The notes: a model not told the origin generated them from the letters alone. 64,000 bases of DNA from Myxococcales bacterium (GCA_016794525.1 JAEUJY010000018.1:1-64000), one strand, 5' to 3'; positions 35,105 through 48,451 are shown, counted from the first letter of the stretch. Program-made: numbers and translations.

Positions 35105-36291
35105 CGGCGGGTCAGGCCGCCTCGCTGGCGGCGCGGATCGATGCCCTCGGCGGGCTGCGCGAGCTCGTCGAGCTCCCGGGCGACCACGACCTCGCGCCCG
35201 CGCAGTGGGACGCGATCCTGGCGCCGCTCCGTCGCCTCCAGCGCACGCTCCGGGACCGGCTCGCGGCCGCGCTCACCGCGCGGGGTGCGGCCGTGGCCGA
35301 TCGGCTCGGCGCCGTCGAGCTCGAGGTCGGCGCCGCCTTCGGTGCGTTCGACACCTTCGCCGACGTCCTGACCCAGCGCGCGGCGCCGCGGCTGGGCCGC
35401 GAGCTGGCGGGGTGCGACGCCTTGGCGGACGACGCGCTCCGGCGCCCGGATCCGCGGCTGGCGGCGCTGGCGCCGCCGCTGGTGTACTGCGACCGTGGCC
35501 TGGGCGCCGCGATCCTGCGCCAGGGCGTCCACGCGGGTGGCGAGGTGATCTGCCCGATCCCGCTGATCCAGATCCCCTACGCGCGCCTCGTCGACAAGCT
35601 GACCCTGACCTCGATCCTGCACGAGGTCGGTCACCAGGCGCTCGCCGCGCTCGGCATCGGCGACGAGCTCGCCCGCGCCGTCGGCGAACTCGCCACCGGG
35701 CACACCGCCGCCGACCTCGCGCGCTGGGCGCCGGAGATCGGCGCCGATCTCTGGTCGTTCCTGTGCGCCGGACCAGCGCACGCCTACGCCGCGGTCGAGC
35801 TGTTCGCGTTGCCGCACGCGGTGGCGCTGGCGCGCGGCCGCGGCCCGCATCCACCACCGGCGCTCCGCGTCGAGCTGGCGCTGGCGTGGTGCCAGGCGAC
35901 GTGGCCACGCGGCCCGTGGGCGGCGCTCGCGGGACGCTGGCGCGCGCGGTTCGATGCGCTCGCCGGTGCCGCGCCGACGCTGGCCGCGGTGCGCCGGCTG
36001 GCGCCCCCGCTGGCGCGCGCCACGCTGTCGGCCCGCTTCGCGACGCTGGATCACCAGCCGCTGACGCGCCTGTTCGACCTGGCCGCGCTGGCGCCAGCCC
36101 GGCTGGCGACGCTGGGCGGCGCGGCGTTCGCGGCCGCGCGACCGTGCGTGCAACTCGCGGCGCTGCGGGTCGCGACCACCGAGACACCGTCCGCGGCGGT
36201 GGCCCGCCGCGCGACCGACTGGCTCTCGTCTCTGCGGTCGCGACGACGCGATCGCCCCGTGTCCCCAGGAGGATTCCGATGCCTGATCTGA
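35101..36291 (+). CDS. Putative HExxH metalloprotease-like protein
   Basis: This 396-residue protein is coupled by a GTGA overlap to the gene before it. The zinc motif LTSILHEVGHQALAALG lies near residue 175, and a candidate third ligand Glu in PEIGADLWSF about 36 residues later, the spacing of gluzincin-type metallopeptidases. The rest is Ala-rich helical sequence without a signal peptide. The domain occupies the centre of the protein, unlike DUF4157 cargo where it is N-terminal. It may process or be part of the products of its operon. The substrate is unknown. Confidence 0.62.
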   Translation: MTAGQAASLAARIDALGGLRELVELPGDHDLAPAQWDAILAPLRRLQRTLRDRLAAALTARGAAVADRLGAVELEVGAAFGAFDTFADVLTQRAAPRLGRELAGCDALADDALRRPDPRLAALAPPLVYCDRGLGAAILRQGVHAGGEVICPIPLIQIPYARLVDKLTLTSILHEVGHQALAALGIGDELARAVGELATGHTAADLARWAPEIGADLWSFLCAGPAHAYAAVELFALPHAVALARGRGPHPPPALRVELALAWCQATWPRGPWAALAGRWRARFDALAGAAPTLAAVRRLAPPLARATLSARFATLDHQPLTRLFDLAALAPARLATLGGAAFAAARPCVQLAALRVATTETPSAAVARRATDWLSSLRSRRRDRPVSPGGFRCLI

Positions 36292-37472
36292 CCAAGCTGC
36301 TGACCGACACCCTGGCCGCGGGATTCACCGCGGAGCCGCCGCAGCCGGCGTTGTTCGACCCAGCGACCGACCTGCTGCTGGCCCTGGTCGCGCCGACCGC
36401 CGACCGCGACACCGACGACCTCGCGCTGCACTTCCGCGAGTACTTCGTCGCCGGGCAGGTGCCCCCGCTCGAAGGTCCGGCGCCGCCGCGGCCGCGCGCG
36501 CTCGGTGACCTGGTGACGCCAGCGGGCTGCGCTAGCCACTACCCCGGGACCTGGCCGATGCCCGACCCGTGCCTCGCCGTCGACGGCCGGCGGGGCACAA
36601 CGTCGCCGCGGCTCACCCGGCTCTTCGCCGGCGACCTGCTGTGGCTGTACTTCATGGAGCGGATGGGGGTGTTCCAGATCGTGGGGGCGCTTCTCGACGA
36701 CTACGCGCTGTTGCGCCGCTTCCCGATCGCGTCGCGTCGACGCGCGACGGTGGTGGTCGAGGCGATGGTGCGCGACCTGCGCGCCGGGGTGAGCTCGACG
36801 ACGCGCGACCGCGACGTGGCGTACCGCACCTGCCTGGGCTGGACCTCCGAGCTGGGCGCCACGCTCGGCAGCGAAGCGCAGGCGAACCGCGCGTTCTCGA
36901 TCCAGTTTCACCGGCTGATCCGGCTGGCGCTGCAGTTCTACAGCGCCCGCCAGCTCGCCGTCGCGATCAAGGACGCGGCGTCACCGGCGCGCGCGTCGAC
37001 GGCGACGCTGATCGCGATCCGCGACACGCTGCGCATCCTGCAGAAGACCTGCGAGACGTTCGAGTACGGGCGCTCCTACACCACGACGCTCAACGGCATC
37101 GTGTGGGTCATCGGCGGCCTGGCGGTCGTCCGCGACCTGCGGCGCGACCTCGGCATCGCCGACATGTACGAACAGCCGTACGAGTACGTGCCGGCGGCGT
37201 ACGACCTGCTCGTCCGCGGCGACGGCAAGGCCGGCCAGCCCGACCCGACGCGGTACTTCGCCAACCACGAGTGCGCCAACACCGGCCGCGACCTGATGCT
37301 CGACGTCCAGGTCCTGCCGGTCGAGGCCCCCAACTTCGCGGCGACCGGCGGGCTGCTCGAGGCGTGGCTCGACCTGGTCGAGCAGCGCGTCGAGGGCTAC
37401 CGCACCGCCTACCACGCCCTCACCCAGCTCGACCTGAGCGCGGCCGACGTCGCCGCACCCCAGCTCGCATGA
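36279..37472 (+). CDS. Unrecognised alpha-helical protein, third gene of the operon
   Basis: This 397-residue protein starts at ATG 36279 with a textbook ribosome-binding site (AGGAGG, 36267-36272) and overlaps the previous gene by 13 bases. It is predicted all-alpha, with several aromatic-rich helices (FAGDLLWLYFMERMGVFQIV, IQFHRLIRLALQFYSARQL) and a conserved-looking segment YFANHECANTGRDLMLDVQVL. It has neither a signal peptide nor a clear membrane helix. No family is recognised. Confidence 0.65.
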   Translation: MPDLTKLLTDTLAAGFTAEPPQPALFDPATDLLLALVAPTADRDTDDLALHFREYFVAGQVPPLEGPAPPRPRALGDLVTPAGCASHYPGTWPMPDPCLAVDGRRGTTSPRLTRLFAGDLLWLYFMERMGVFQIVGALLDDYALLRRFPIASRRRATVVVEAMVRDLRAGVSSTTRDRDVAYRTCLGWTSELGATLGSEAQANRAFSIQFHRLIRLALQFYSARQLAVAIKDAASPARASTATLIAIRDTLRILQKTCETFEYGRSYTTTLNGIVWVIGGLAVVRDLRRDLGIADMYEQPYEYVPAAYDLLVRGDGKAGQPDPTRYFANHECANTGRDLMLDVQVLPVEAPNFAATGGLLEAWLDLVEQRVEGYRTAYHALTQLDLSAADVAAPQLA

Positions 37473-37486
37473 CCCCGGAGGCGACC

Positions 37487-39133
37487 ATGTTCGACCCGAC
37501 CCAGTTCGAATCCGAGATGGCGGCGCTCCTCACGGACGACGCGCCGACGCCCAGCGAGGAGCTCGCCGACGAGCTCGCCGACGACGAACTCGCCGACGAG
37601 CTCGCCGACGAGGAGCTCAGCGCCAGCTGGAACGGGGCGGTCGACGCCCCGGCCGCCGAACTCGGCGATGGGCGGGTCGACGAACTCGATGGCGGGCCCG
37701 AGGTGCTGGAGTTCGACGGCGCGGCGATGATGGCGACGCCCGGCGAGCGTGCGGCGGCGTTCGTGGACGACCCGCGCGATGACGAGCATGGGTTGGAAAT
37801 GGAGTTGCGGGCCCAGCTAGACCGGCGACGACGCTCGACGCGCGGCGGTCCAGGCGCACGCGATCCGCGCGGCGGGCGCCCAGCCCGCGCCACCGACCGA
37901 TCCGACGGGCTCGGTCGACCGGGTGACGATGCCCTGCTCGCCGCCATCGTGGCCTCTGACCTGGATCGCGCAGAAGCCGCGGTCGACGCGATCTCGCCGC
38001 TCCACCTACCGAGGCTGCTCTCGCGCCTGCGCGTCCCGACACCGGGTGACGCGCTCGCCCTCGAGTTGACCCGCGCCTCGTCGCCCGCGTTTCGGATGCA
38101 GGTGATCACCCTGCTAAAGCGGAAGATCGCAGAGCATCAACTCGGGGCCCGGCTCGCCGTCGCGGTGGCCCCGGGCAACCTCGACGTCGTGCGCGCGTCG
38201 CAGGGCGCCAAGCCACAACTCGTCGCGACCGGGCATGACGCGCTTCGCTGGGTCGGGCGGCACATCGGTCGTACCAAGCTGACGGTCGCCTCCTCGTACG
38301 GTCCCGTCGACTTGACCCCGGGGACGATCTGGGATGGTGGCAAGCTGCTCGTGCTCGTCGACGCCCAGACGGTGCACTACACGGTCGGGCGGAACCTCTA
38401 TCGCTGGAACACCTCCGACTTCATCCGCGATGAGTGGCTCGGAGCGCTCGCGCGCGCGGCGCACAACGCTCGCGGCATGGTGACGCTGGTCAAGGTGGAG
38501 GTCGAGTTCCTCACGGGTCTGCTGGTCGGTCCCGAGATCGTGCTCGCGGTGAGTGCCGCCCGGATCGCCTGGTTCGCCCACCGCAACTACAAGCTCCTGG
38601 GGGAGCTGTGGGCCCACGCGGATCAGTTCACGAACGCCTGGCGCGCGTTCGCGGCGCTGTGCCCGAAGACCCACGCCCTCGTCGACCGCGAGGTATGGCG
38701 CGCCGTGGTGCGAGGGATCACGGGCGCCCGGCCCGACGCCGCCGAGGGTGCGTTCCTGCTCGGGCGGCTCATCCGCGGCGGGGCGATGCTGCAGCTCTTC
38801 ACGCCCGCGACGTTTCTGAAGATGGCCGTGCAGACGACGACGCTGGTCACGGTGATCGACTCGCTCGCGATCATCTCGCGCGGCCTCGCCGCCACCGCGC
38901 GGACCACCGCGACCGCGCTTCGGACCTCGGCGACGCTTCGCGAGCGGCTCGCCAAGGCACACATCCGCGTCTCGGACCGTGAACTCGGCGTCCTCGTCGC
39001 AGAGATGTACGAAGTCACACGCAGCCGCGCCGCGGCCCTCGCCGCGGTGGTGGCGCGGATCGTCGTGGTCGGTGCGGAGTTCGCCGCCGCGGCGCAACGC
39101 GTCGCTGACCGCTGGGAAGCGATGACCGACTGA
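37487..39133 (+). CDS. Unrecognised protein with acidic ELADE repeat and helical membrane-active-looking core
   Basis: This 548-residue protein starts at ATG 37487 after GGAGG at 37477-37481; ATG 37469 would give an ATGA overlap. Residues about 24-43 are an acidic repeat of four (E/D)ELAD units. After a basic linker, the C-terminal two thirds contain IWDGGKLLVLVDAQTVHYTV and GRNLYRWNTSDFIRD. Hydrophobic helices follow (EFLTGLLVGPEIVLAVSAA; AAVVARIVVVGAEFAAAA). This could be a pore-forming or membrane-inserting effector, but no family is recognised. It is the last gene of the operon. Confidence 0.65.
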   Translation: MFDPTQFESEMAALLTDDAPTPSEELADELADDELADELADEELSASWNGAVDAPAAELGDGRVDELDGGPEVLEFDGAAMMATPGERAAAFVDDPRDDEHGLEMELRAQLDRRRRSTRGGPGARDPRGGRPARATDRSDGLGRPGDDALLAAIVASDLDRAEAAVDAISPLHLPRLLSRLRVPTPGDALALELTRASSPAFRMQVITLLKRKIAEHQLGARLAVAVAPGNLDVVRASQGAKPQLVATGHDALRWVGRHIGRTKLTVASSYGPVDLTPGTIWDGGKLLVLVDAQTVHYTVGRNLYRWNTSDFIRDEWLGALARAAHNARGMVTLVKVEVEFLTGLLVGPEIVLAVSAARIAWFAHRNYKLLGELWAHADQFTNAWRAFAALCPKTHALVDREVWRAVVRGITGARPDAAEGAFLLGRLIRGGAMLQLFTPATFLKMAVQTTTLVTVIDSLAIISRGLAATARTTATALRTSATLRERLAKAHIRVSDRELGVLVAEMYEVTRSRAAALAAVVARIVVVGAEFAAAAQRVADRWEAMTD

Positions 39134-39209
39134 GCGACCGACGGGCGGCGGGGCCCCCGGAGTGGTACGCGGACCCGGGCCAGTGCGCGTCAGCGGCACG
39201 CCGCTCGGG

Positions 39210-39215
39210 TAGGAT
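39210..39215 (+). promoter_or_regulatory. -10-like TAGGAT, leaderless spacing
   Basis: TAGGAT ends six bases before ATG 39222. The same bases could double as a ribosome-binding site, so the two readings compete. Confidence 0.4.
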
Positions 39216-39221
39216 GCCGGC

Positions 39222-43435
<4,214 letters not shown>

Positions 43436-43470
43436 CCCACGCCCGCCGCGCGATCCGGCCACAGGAGTGC

Positions 43471-43476
43471 TAGGGT
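43471..43476 (+). promoter_or_regulatory. -10-like TAGGGT before lipB
   Basis: TAGGGT ends 12 bases before ATG 43489, so here a very short leader is expected instead of a strictly leaderless message. Confidence 0.35.
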
Positions 43477-43488
43477 GCCGCCGATCGC

Positions 43489-44142
43489 ATGCCGGCGACC
43501 CCGCCACTCCACGTCGACGACCTCGGCCAGCTCGGCTACCGCGCCGCCTGGGCCCGGCAGCTGGCGCTGGTCGACGAACGCAAGACCGGCGCCGGCGCCG
43601 ACCGGGTGCTGGTGGTCGAGCACCCGCACGTCTTCACGCTGGGCCGCGCCCAGAAGGCGGTGGCCAACGTGCTGGCGCCCGGCGAGGTCGAGGTCATCGA
43701 GATCGAGCGCGGCGGCGACGTCACCTACCACGGCCCCGGGCAGCTGGTCGCGTACCCGATCCTGGCGCTGGGCGAGGGCGAGCGCGACCTGCACCGCTTC
43801 CTGCGCAACCTCGAGGAGGCGGTGATCCGCACCTGCGCGGCGTTCGGCCTCGCGACCGATCGCGAGCCCGGCGCCACCGGCGTGTGGTGCACCGATCGCG
43901 CCGGCGCGCGGCGGAAGCTGTGCTCGATCGGGATCGCGTGCCGCCGCTGGGTGACGTTCCACGGCCTCGCGCTCAACGTCGCGACCGACCTGGCGTACTT
44001 CCAGCGCATCAACCCGTGCGGGTTCGCGTCGTCGGTGATGACGTCGATGGCGGTCGAGCTCGATCGCCCGCTGACCGTCGCCGAGGTGACGCCGATCTTG
44101 ACCCGCGAGCTGGCCGCGACGCTGGGACGGACGCTGGCGTGA
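43489..44142 (+). CDS. lipB: Octanoyltransferase LipB
   Basis: This 217-residue enzyme would transfer octanoyl groups from octanoyl-ACP to lipoyl domains, the first step of endogenous lipoylation. The family signatures are complete: HVFTLGR, GGDVTYHGPGQLVAYPI, the catalytic Lys in RKLCSIGIA and the catalytic Cys in INPCGFASSVMTSM. LipA is not in the window, nor are lipoylated E2 proteins, though an E2-like acyltransferase lies nearby at 45322. The stop overlaps the DTW-domain gene (GTGA). Confidence 0.95.
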   Translation: MPATPPLHVDDLGQLGYRAAWARQLALVDERKTGAGADRVLVVEHPHVFTLGRAQKAVANVLAPGEVEVIEIERGGDVTYHGPGQLVAYPILALGEGERDLHRFLRNLEEAVIRTCAAFGLATDREPGATGVWCTDRAGARRKLCSIGIACRRWVTFHGLALNVATDLAYFQRINPCGFASSVMTSMAVELDRPLTVAEVTPILTRELAATLGRTLA

Positions 44143-45320
44143 ACGCGCCGGCCGACTGGACCCCGCGCGCCCGCTGCCCGCGCTGCCGGCGCCCGTCGTC
44201 GGTGTGCTACTGCGCGCACCTGCCGGCGCTCGAGACCCGCACCAAGGTCGTCATCCTGCAGCACCCGCGCGAGCGCGACATGGCGATCGGCACCGCGCGC
44301 ATGGCCAGCCTGTGCCTGCCCGGCTCGGCGCTGCACGTCGGCATCGACTGGAGCCGCCACGCCCCGCTGGCCGCGGCGCTGGCCGATCCGACGCGCACGC
44401 CGATCCTGCTGTACCCGGGGCCGGGCGCGCGCGACATCTTGCGCGACCCGCCGACCGGCCCGGTGACGCTGGTCGTCGTCGACGGCACGTGGTCGCAGGC
44501 CAAGACGGTCGTGCGCGACAACCCGGTGCTGCACGCGCTGCCGCGCTACGCCTTTGTCGCGCCCGAGGTGTCGGAGTACCGCATCCGCCGCGAGCCCGAC
44601 GACGCGTACTGCTCGACGATCGAGGCGCTGATGCACGTGCTGGGCGCGCTCGAGGGCGACCCGGCGCGGTTCCGCGCGATGCTGGCGCCGTTCCGCGCGA
44701 TGATCGACGCGCAGATCGCGCGCCAGGCCAGCGAGCCGAGCCCGCGCCCGCGGCCAATGCGCCCGCCGCGCGCGCCGTGGGATCGGCTGCCGCCGGAGAT
44801 CGCGTCGCGCTGGGACGACCTCGTGTGCGTGGTCGGCGAGGCCAACGCCTGGCCGTACCGCGACGCGCCCGATCACCAGCCCGACGAGCTGATCCACTGG
44901 GTGGCCCACCGCCCGTCGACCGGCGCGACGTTCGAGGCGCTGGCCGCGCCGCGCGGCGCGCTGTCGCCGTCGACGCCGTACCACACGCGGCTGGCCGCCG
45001 ACGCCATCACCGCCGCGCCGCCGCTGGCCGCGCTGCTCGACGGGTACGCCGCGTTCGCGCGGCCGACCGATCGGGTGTGCGCCTGGGGCCACCACGGCGC
45101 GCAGCTGATGTGCGCCGCCGGCGGCGCGCTGCCGGTGCCGGTGCTCGACCTGCGGGTCGCGGTGCAGCGCGCGCTGCACCAGAAGTTCGGCAGCCTCGAG
45201 GACTTCGCCGCGACGCTGGGCCCGCCGCCGGCGCCGCTGGGCGCGGGGCGCGCCGGGCAGCGGGTGGCGCTGCTCGCGCAGCTGGTCCACGCGTGGCGCG
45301 CGCGCTTTCCGGCCCCCTGA
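44139..45320 (+). CDS. DTW-domain tRNA-uridine aminocarboxypropyltransferase-like protein with exonuclease-like C-terminus
   Basis: In this 393-residue protein the N-terminal half is a DTW domain: Cys cluster CPRCRRPSSVCYCAHLP, VVDGTWSQAKTV, and YCSTIEALMHVL. This family (TapT/TuaA, DTWD1/2) makes acp3U in tRNA using S-adenosylmethionine. From about 225 a second domain has LVCVVGEANAWPY, then ATFEALAAPRGALSPSTPYHT and FARPTDRVCAWG, ending with VLDLRVAV. This follows the order of a DEDD 3'-5' exonuclease fold, although the first acidic pair looks altered. GTG 44139 overlaps the lipB stop. Confidence 0.82.
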   Translation: MNAPADWTPRARCPRCRRPSSVCYCAHLPALETRTKVVILQHPRERDMAIGTARMASLCLPGSALHVGIDWSRHAPLAAALADPTRTPILLYPGPGARDILRDPPTGPVTLVVVDGTWSQAKTVVRDNPVLHALPRYAFVAPEVSEYRIRREPDDAYCSTIEALMHVLGALEGDPARFRAMLAPFRAMIDAQIARQASEPSPRPRPMRPPRAPWDRLPPEIASRWDDLVCVVGEANAWPYRDAPDHQPDELIHWVAHRPSTGATFEALAAPRGALSPSTPYHTRLAADAITAAPPLAALLDGYAAFARPTDRVCAWGHHGAQLMCAAGGALPVPVLDLRVAVQRALHQKFGSLEDFAATLGPPPAPLGAGRAGQRVALLAQLVHAWRARFPAP

Positions 45321-45321
45321 G

Positions 45322-46200
45322 TCACAGCGAGCTGCGCGCCGCGTTGATCTCGGTCTTGCCGACCGCCGGCGGCGGCGCCGCGAACCGCGTCGGATCCTCG
45401 AGGTCGGCGCGCAGGATCTCGAGCGACTGCGCCGCGTAGTAGCCGTCGCAGATCCGCTCGTCGAGCGTGAACCGCAGCCGCAGCGTCGGCCGCGTCGCCG
45501 GCGCGCCGTCGGGCCCGACCACCAGCCGCGGGCGCAGGCCGCCGATCGCGCAGAACAGGCTGACCGTGCCGTGCTCGTAGAGGTGGTGCCACGCGCGATC
45601 GATGCCGAGGCTGCCGAGGTTGGCGACGAACACGCTGGCGAACAGCGGATCGTCCTTCATCAGCGCCGCCGGCAGGCAGTTCCAGCGATCGAGCCAGCGC
45701 GCCAGGCGCACCACCGGCGACAGCACGAAGTCTGGCAGCTTGCCGAGCGTCGACATCTCGCGATCGACCGGGCGATCGTCGCGGGTCCGGCCGGCGTGGA
45801 CCGCAGCGTGGATGCGCGCCGCGGTCGCGTCGAGCGCCTCGTCGGCGACCACCGGCAGCTTGATCGTCTTGAGCACCGCGCCGTCGGCGAACTCGCGCTT
45901 GGCCGCGAACGCGATCGCCGGCTGCTTGCGCTGCCACAGCCGCCGCCCGGCGACGAAGCGATCGAGCGCCGGCCGCGCGGTGATCACGCGCCCGAGCGCG
46001 GCGACCACGCAGTGCAGCGGCGTGAGCTTGGGCCCGTCGCCGCGGTTGTGCGCGTCGAGGAACGCCACCAGCGCGGTCGCGTCGATGATCTGCTCGTAGT
46101 AGACGACCGCCTCGTTGCGGGTCGGCATGAGCATCGGCATCATGCGGCGCATCGGGTCGAGGCCGCGCAGGCGGGTGCCATCGGATCGCCAGAACAGCAT
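45322..46200 (-). CDS. 2-oxoacid dehydrogenase acyltransferase-like protein with altered active site
   Basis: This 292-residue protein resembles the catalytic domain of E2 acyltransferases and related CAT-like trimers: VVYYEQIIDATALVAFLDAHN, FVANLGSLGI, HLYEHGTVSLFCAIGG and RFTLDERICDGYYAAQSLE. The usual HxxxDG catalytic motif is here ERICDG, so His is replaced by Glu. There are no lipoyl or peripheral-subunit-binding domains. It may be a non-catalytic or differently acting relative. It is convergent with the DTW gene, one base away. Confidence 0.72.
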   Translation of the reverse strand: MLFWRSDGTRLRGLDPMRRMMPMLMPTRNEAVVYYEQIIDATALVAFLDAHNRGDGPKLTPLHCVVAALGRVITARPALDRFVAGRRLWQRKQPAIAFAAKREFADGAVLKTIKLPVVADEALDATAARIHAAVHAGRTRDDRPVDREMSTLGKLPDFVLSPVVRLARWLDRWNCLPAALMKDDPLFASVFVANLGSLGIDRAWHHLYEHGTVSLFCAIGGLRPRLVVGPDGAPATRPTLRLRFTLDERICDGYYAAQSLEILRADLEDPTRFAAPPPAVGKTEINAARSSL

Positions 46201-46235
46201 GGCCGGAGTATGCCGCCGCCGCGCGGTCGCTCGGG

Positions 46236-46241
46236 TAGCAT
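46236..46241 (+). promoter_or_regulatory. -10-like TAGCAT, leaderless spacing
   Basis: TAGCAT ends six bases before ATG 46248. Confidence 0.45.
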
Positions 46242-46247
46242 CGCGCG

Positions 46248-47585
46248 ATGCGAAGCGCGATCTCGGTGGCGGTCCTCGTGGCGTGCGCGACGGCGTGCGG
46301 CAAGTCGTCGACGAAGCCGGGGCCCGGCGGTGGTGGGACCGCGGCGGCGACCGACGCCGGGAGCGGCAAGGGGTCGCAGGCGGCCGCCGACCGCTGGAAG
46401 CCGATCACGCCACCGCCGGTGTCGCCGACGTGCGCGGCCGCGCGGCGGTTCTTCGGGTACGTCGCGACCTGCGTCGAGCAGCCGCTGCCCGAGCTGACCA
46501 CCGCCGCCGGCACCGTGACCCGGCTGTGGTCGACCGACGATCCGACGAAGGCCTGGGTCTACGCGCTGACGCCGCCGAGCGGCGCGCCGATCGTCGCCGA
46601 GGCCGGGCCGTACGACGATCAGATCCTGCGCAAGATCACCGCGCAGCTCGACGTGCCGGCGACGCCCCCCGACGTGCTGGCCCGGCTGTACGCGGCGCTG
46701 CTGCTGCAGGCGGCCGAGGTGCGCTGCGCCGGTGAGCCGCCGCCGCCGGGGCGGTCGATGTCGAAGAAGCCGTGCGAGGCCCCGAAGTTCGCCACCGTCG
46801 GCGGCAAGCCGGTGCTGCAGTTCGCCGTCGAGGAGTACCCGCACCCGACGCTGCTCAACCGCGACCACCACCGCCTGTACTGGTACCAGGTCGAGGTGTC
46901 ACCGCACGAGCTGTCGTCGATGGAGGGCGAGGGCCTGGCCGACCTCGAGCCGGCGACGCCGCCGCTGCCGACCTCGGCGCCGCCGCTGCCGACGATGACC
47001 GCGCCGCCGAGCTGGGCCGGCGTGGCCGAGCCGGCGCCCGCCGACCTCGACGCCGCGCTGTGCAAGGCCGCCGCCGACGGGTTGAGCGGCCTGGCCGGGC
47101 ACGCGTGCAAGGCCTACCGCTACCCGGCGCTGGCGTTGCCGACCGGCGAGCTGTTCTTCCTGGCCAACGACGCCGGCCAGGCGTACGTGCTGGCCAGCCG
47201 CGCGCCCGACGGCACGATCCGCGTCGGCCTCGACGTCGAGACGCACTCGCCGCTGGCGGCGCTGATCCCGACCTACGATCCGGCGGTGGTCGCGCCGGCG
47301 ACGTTCCTCGCGGCGTACCTGCTCCTCGACGGCAAGCCGGCGCGCATCCTGTGCCTGCCCGGCTCGGGCGACGCGCTGCCCGACGACCCGTGCACCCCGC
47401 CGACCGCCGAGAAGCAGGGCGACGACCTGATGATCAAGGCGATCATCGAGGAGCTGCCGCTGCCGGGTCGCCACTCGATCGACAGCGATCCCGCGGTGCG
47501 CCGCATCGCCTGGGAGTTCTCGCCGGGCGGCGGCATGTCGGGCGGCGGCACGCGGCTCGTCGATCTGCGCGCGCCGACGCCGTAG
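46248..47585 (+). CDS. Lipoprotein of unknown function
   Basis: This 445-residue protein has a lipoprotein signal (lipobox ATAC after MRSAISVAVLVAC) and a Gly-rich linker. About eight Cys are spread through the mature part, including VSPTCAAARRFFGY, RCAGEPPP and RILCLPGSGDALPDDPC, suggesting disulphides. A Pro-rich linker around 230-255 separates two halves. It ends with a Gly/Ser-rich stretch. No domain is recognised. Confidence 0.62.
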   Translation: MRSAISVAVLVACATACGKSSTKPGPGGGGTAAATDAGSGKGSQAAADRWKPITPPPVSPTCAAARRFFGYVATCVEQPLPELTTAAGTVTRLWSTDDPTKAWVYALTPPSGAPIVAEAGPYDDQILRKITAQLDVPATPPDVLARLYAALLLQAAEVRCAGEPPPPGRSMSKKPCEAPKFATVGGKPVLQFAVEEYPHPTLLNRDHHRLYWYQVEVSPHELSSMEGEGLADLEPATPPLPTSAPPLPTMTAPPSWAGVAEPAPADLDAALCKAAADGLSGLAGHACKAYRYPALALPTGELFFLANDAGQAYVLASRAPDGTIRVGLDVETHSPLAALIPTYDPAVVAPATFLAAYLLLDGKPARILCLPGSGDALPDDPCTPPTAEKQGDDLMIKAIIEELPLPGRHSIDSDPAVRRIAWEFSPGGGMSGGGTRLVDLRAPTP

Positions 47586-47617
47586 CGGGAGCGCGTGGCG
47601 ACACGCCCTCCCAGGAC

Positions 47618-48223
47618 TCAGAAGAAGGTCATCGCCGCGCCGACGCCGATGTTCCGGCCCACGACGTCGGGGTCGCCGTTGCCGTTCTTGTCCTCGGCGT
47701 AGAAGCCGATGCCGGCGCGCGCCTGGACGTCGATGGCCCACTTCGGCCCCCGCACCACCTCGAGGCCGGCCGCGAACAGCGCGGCGCCGACGACGTCGGT
47801 CTCGGCCTGCAGGCCCAGCGTCTCGTAACGCAGCCGGGCCTGCGCGCTGCCGAGGCCCGCGGTCAGCGTGAGGATCGGCACCGGCCGCCACTTCACGCCG
47901 GCGGTCACGACGTTGTGGGTGAAGGTCCAGTTGTTCTCGCTGTGCACCATCGGGAACACGTCGACGTACGCGCCCAGGTGCGGGCGGAAGAAGTAGTTCA
48001 CGTGCAGGTCGATGCCGCCCGCCTCGGTGACGCCGTCGCAGAAGTCGCCGTTCTCGTTCTGGCAGTTGATCTCGCCGCCGTACAGTCCGAAGCCGACCTC
48101 CCAGCCGACCCGGGGGCCCAGCGGCGGCGGCGGCTGGTTGAGGTTCTGGGCCTGGGCGGCGCTGGCGCCGGCGAGCCCGACGGCGAGGGCGATGGCGGGG
48201 AACACGACGCGGGGGTTCGACAT
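47618..48223 (-). CDS. Outer-membrane beta-barrel protein
   Basis: This 201-residue protein has a signal peptide ending AAQA-QNLNQ. The mature part has strand-like stretches (VGWEVGFGLYGGEI, GIDLHVNYFFRPHLGAYVDV, NVVTAGVKWRPVPILTLTAG, IDVQARAGIGFYAED) and ends GVGAAMTFF, an aromatic C-terminus as expected for OmpA-like or OmpW-like barrels. The acidic DKNGNGDPD loop could bind calcium. A terminator-like hairpin and repeats separate it from the kinase upstream. Confidence 0.68.
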   Translation of the reverse strand: MSNPRVVFPAIALAVGLAGASAAQAQNLNQPPPPLGPRVGWEVGFGLYGGEINCQNENGDFCDGVTEAGGIDLHVNYFFRPHLGAYVDVFPMVHSENNWTFTHNVVTAGVKWRPVPILTLTAGLGSAQARLRYETLGLQAETDVVGAALFAAGLEVVRGPKWAIDVQARAGIGFYAEDKNGNGDPDVVGRNIGVGAAMTFF

Positions 48224-48387
48224 GATCCGCGATCATCGCAAGCCGCCGGCCAGCCGGGAAGCGTCAGACCTCCACCACCGACGCCGCCATCCGCACGAGA
48301 TCAGCGGCACCGGCGGCGCGCCACACCGCGTGAACCCGCCGCCACGTCGCGCATCTCTACAGCCGCTGTGGCCAAAGCCGACGGACC

Positions 48388-48408
48388 GTCGACAGACCTT
48401 CAGGAAAC
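48388..48408. repeat. Degenerate intergenic repeat, copy 1
   Basis: Begins GTCGACAGACCTTCAGG. It matches the segment at 48486-48507 (GTCGACAAACCTTCAAG) with few changes. Both lie between the kinase and the barrel gene. Confidence 0.5.
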
Positions 48409-48451
48409 GGCCGAGCGCCCGGGGTCGGGCGTCTCGCGTATCGGATGGGGG

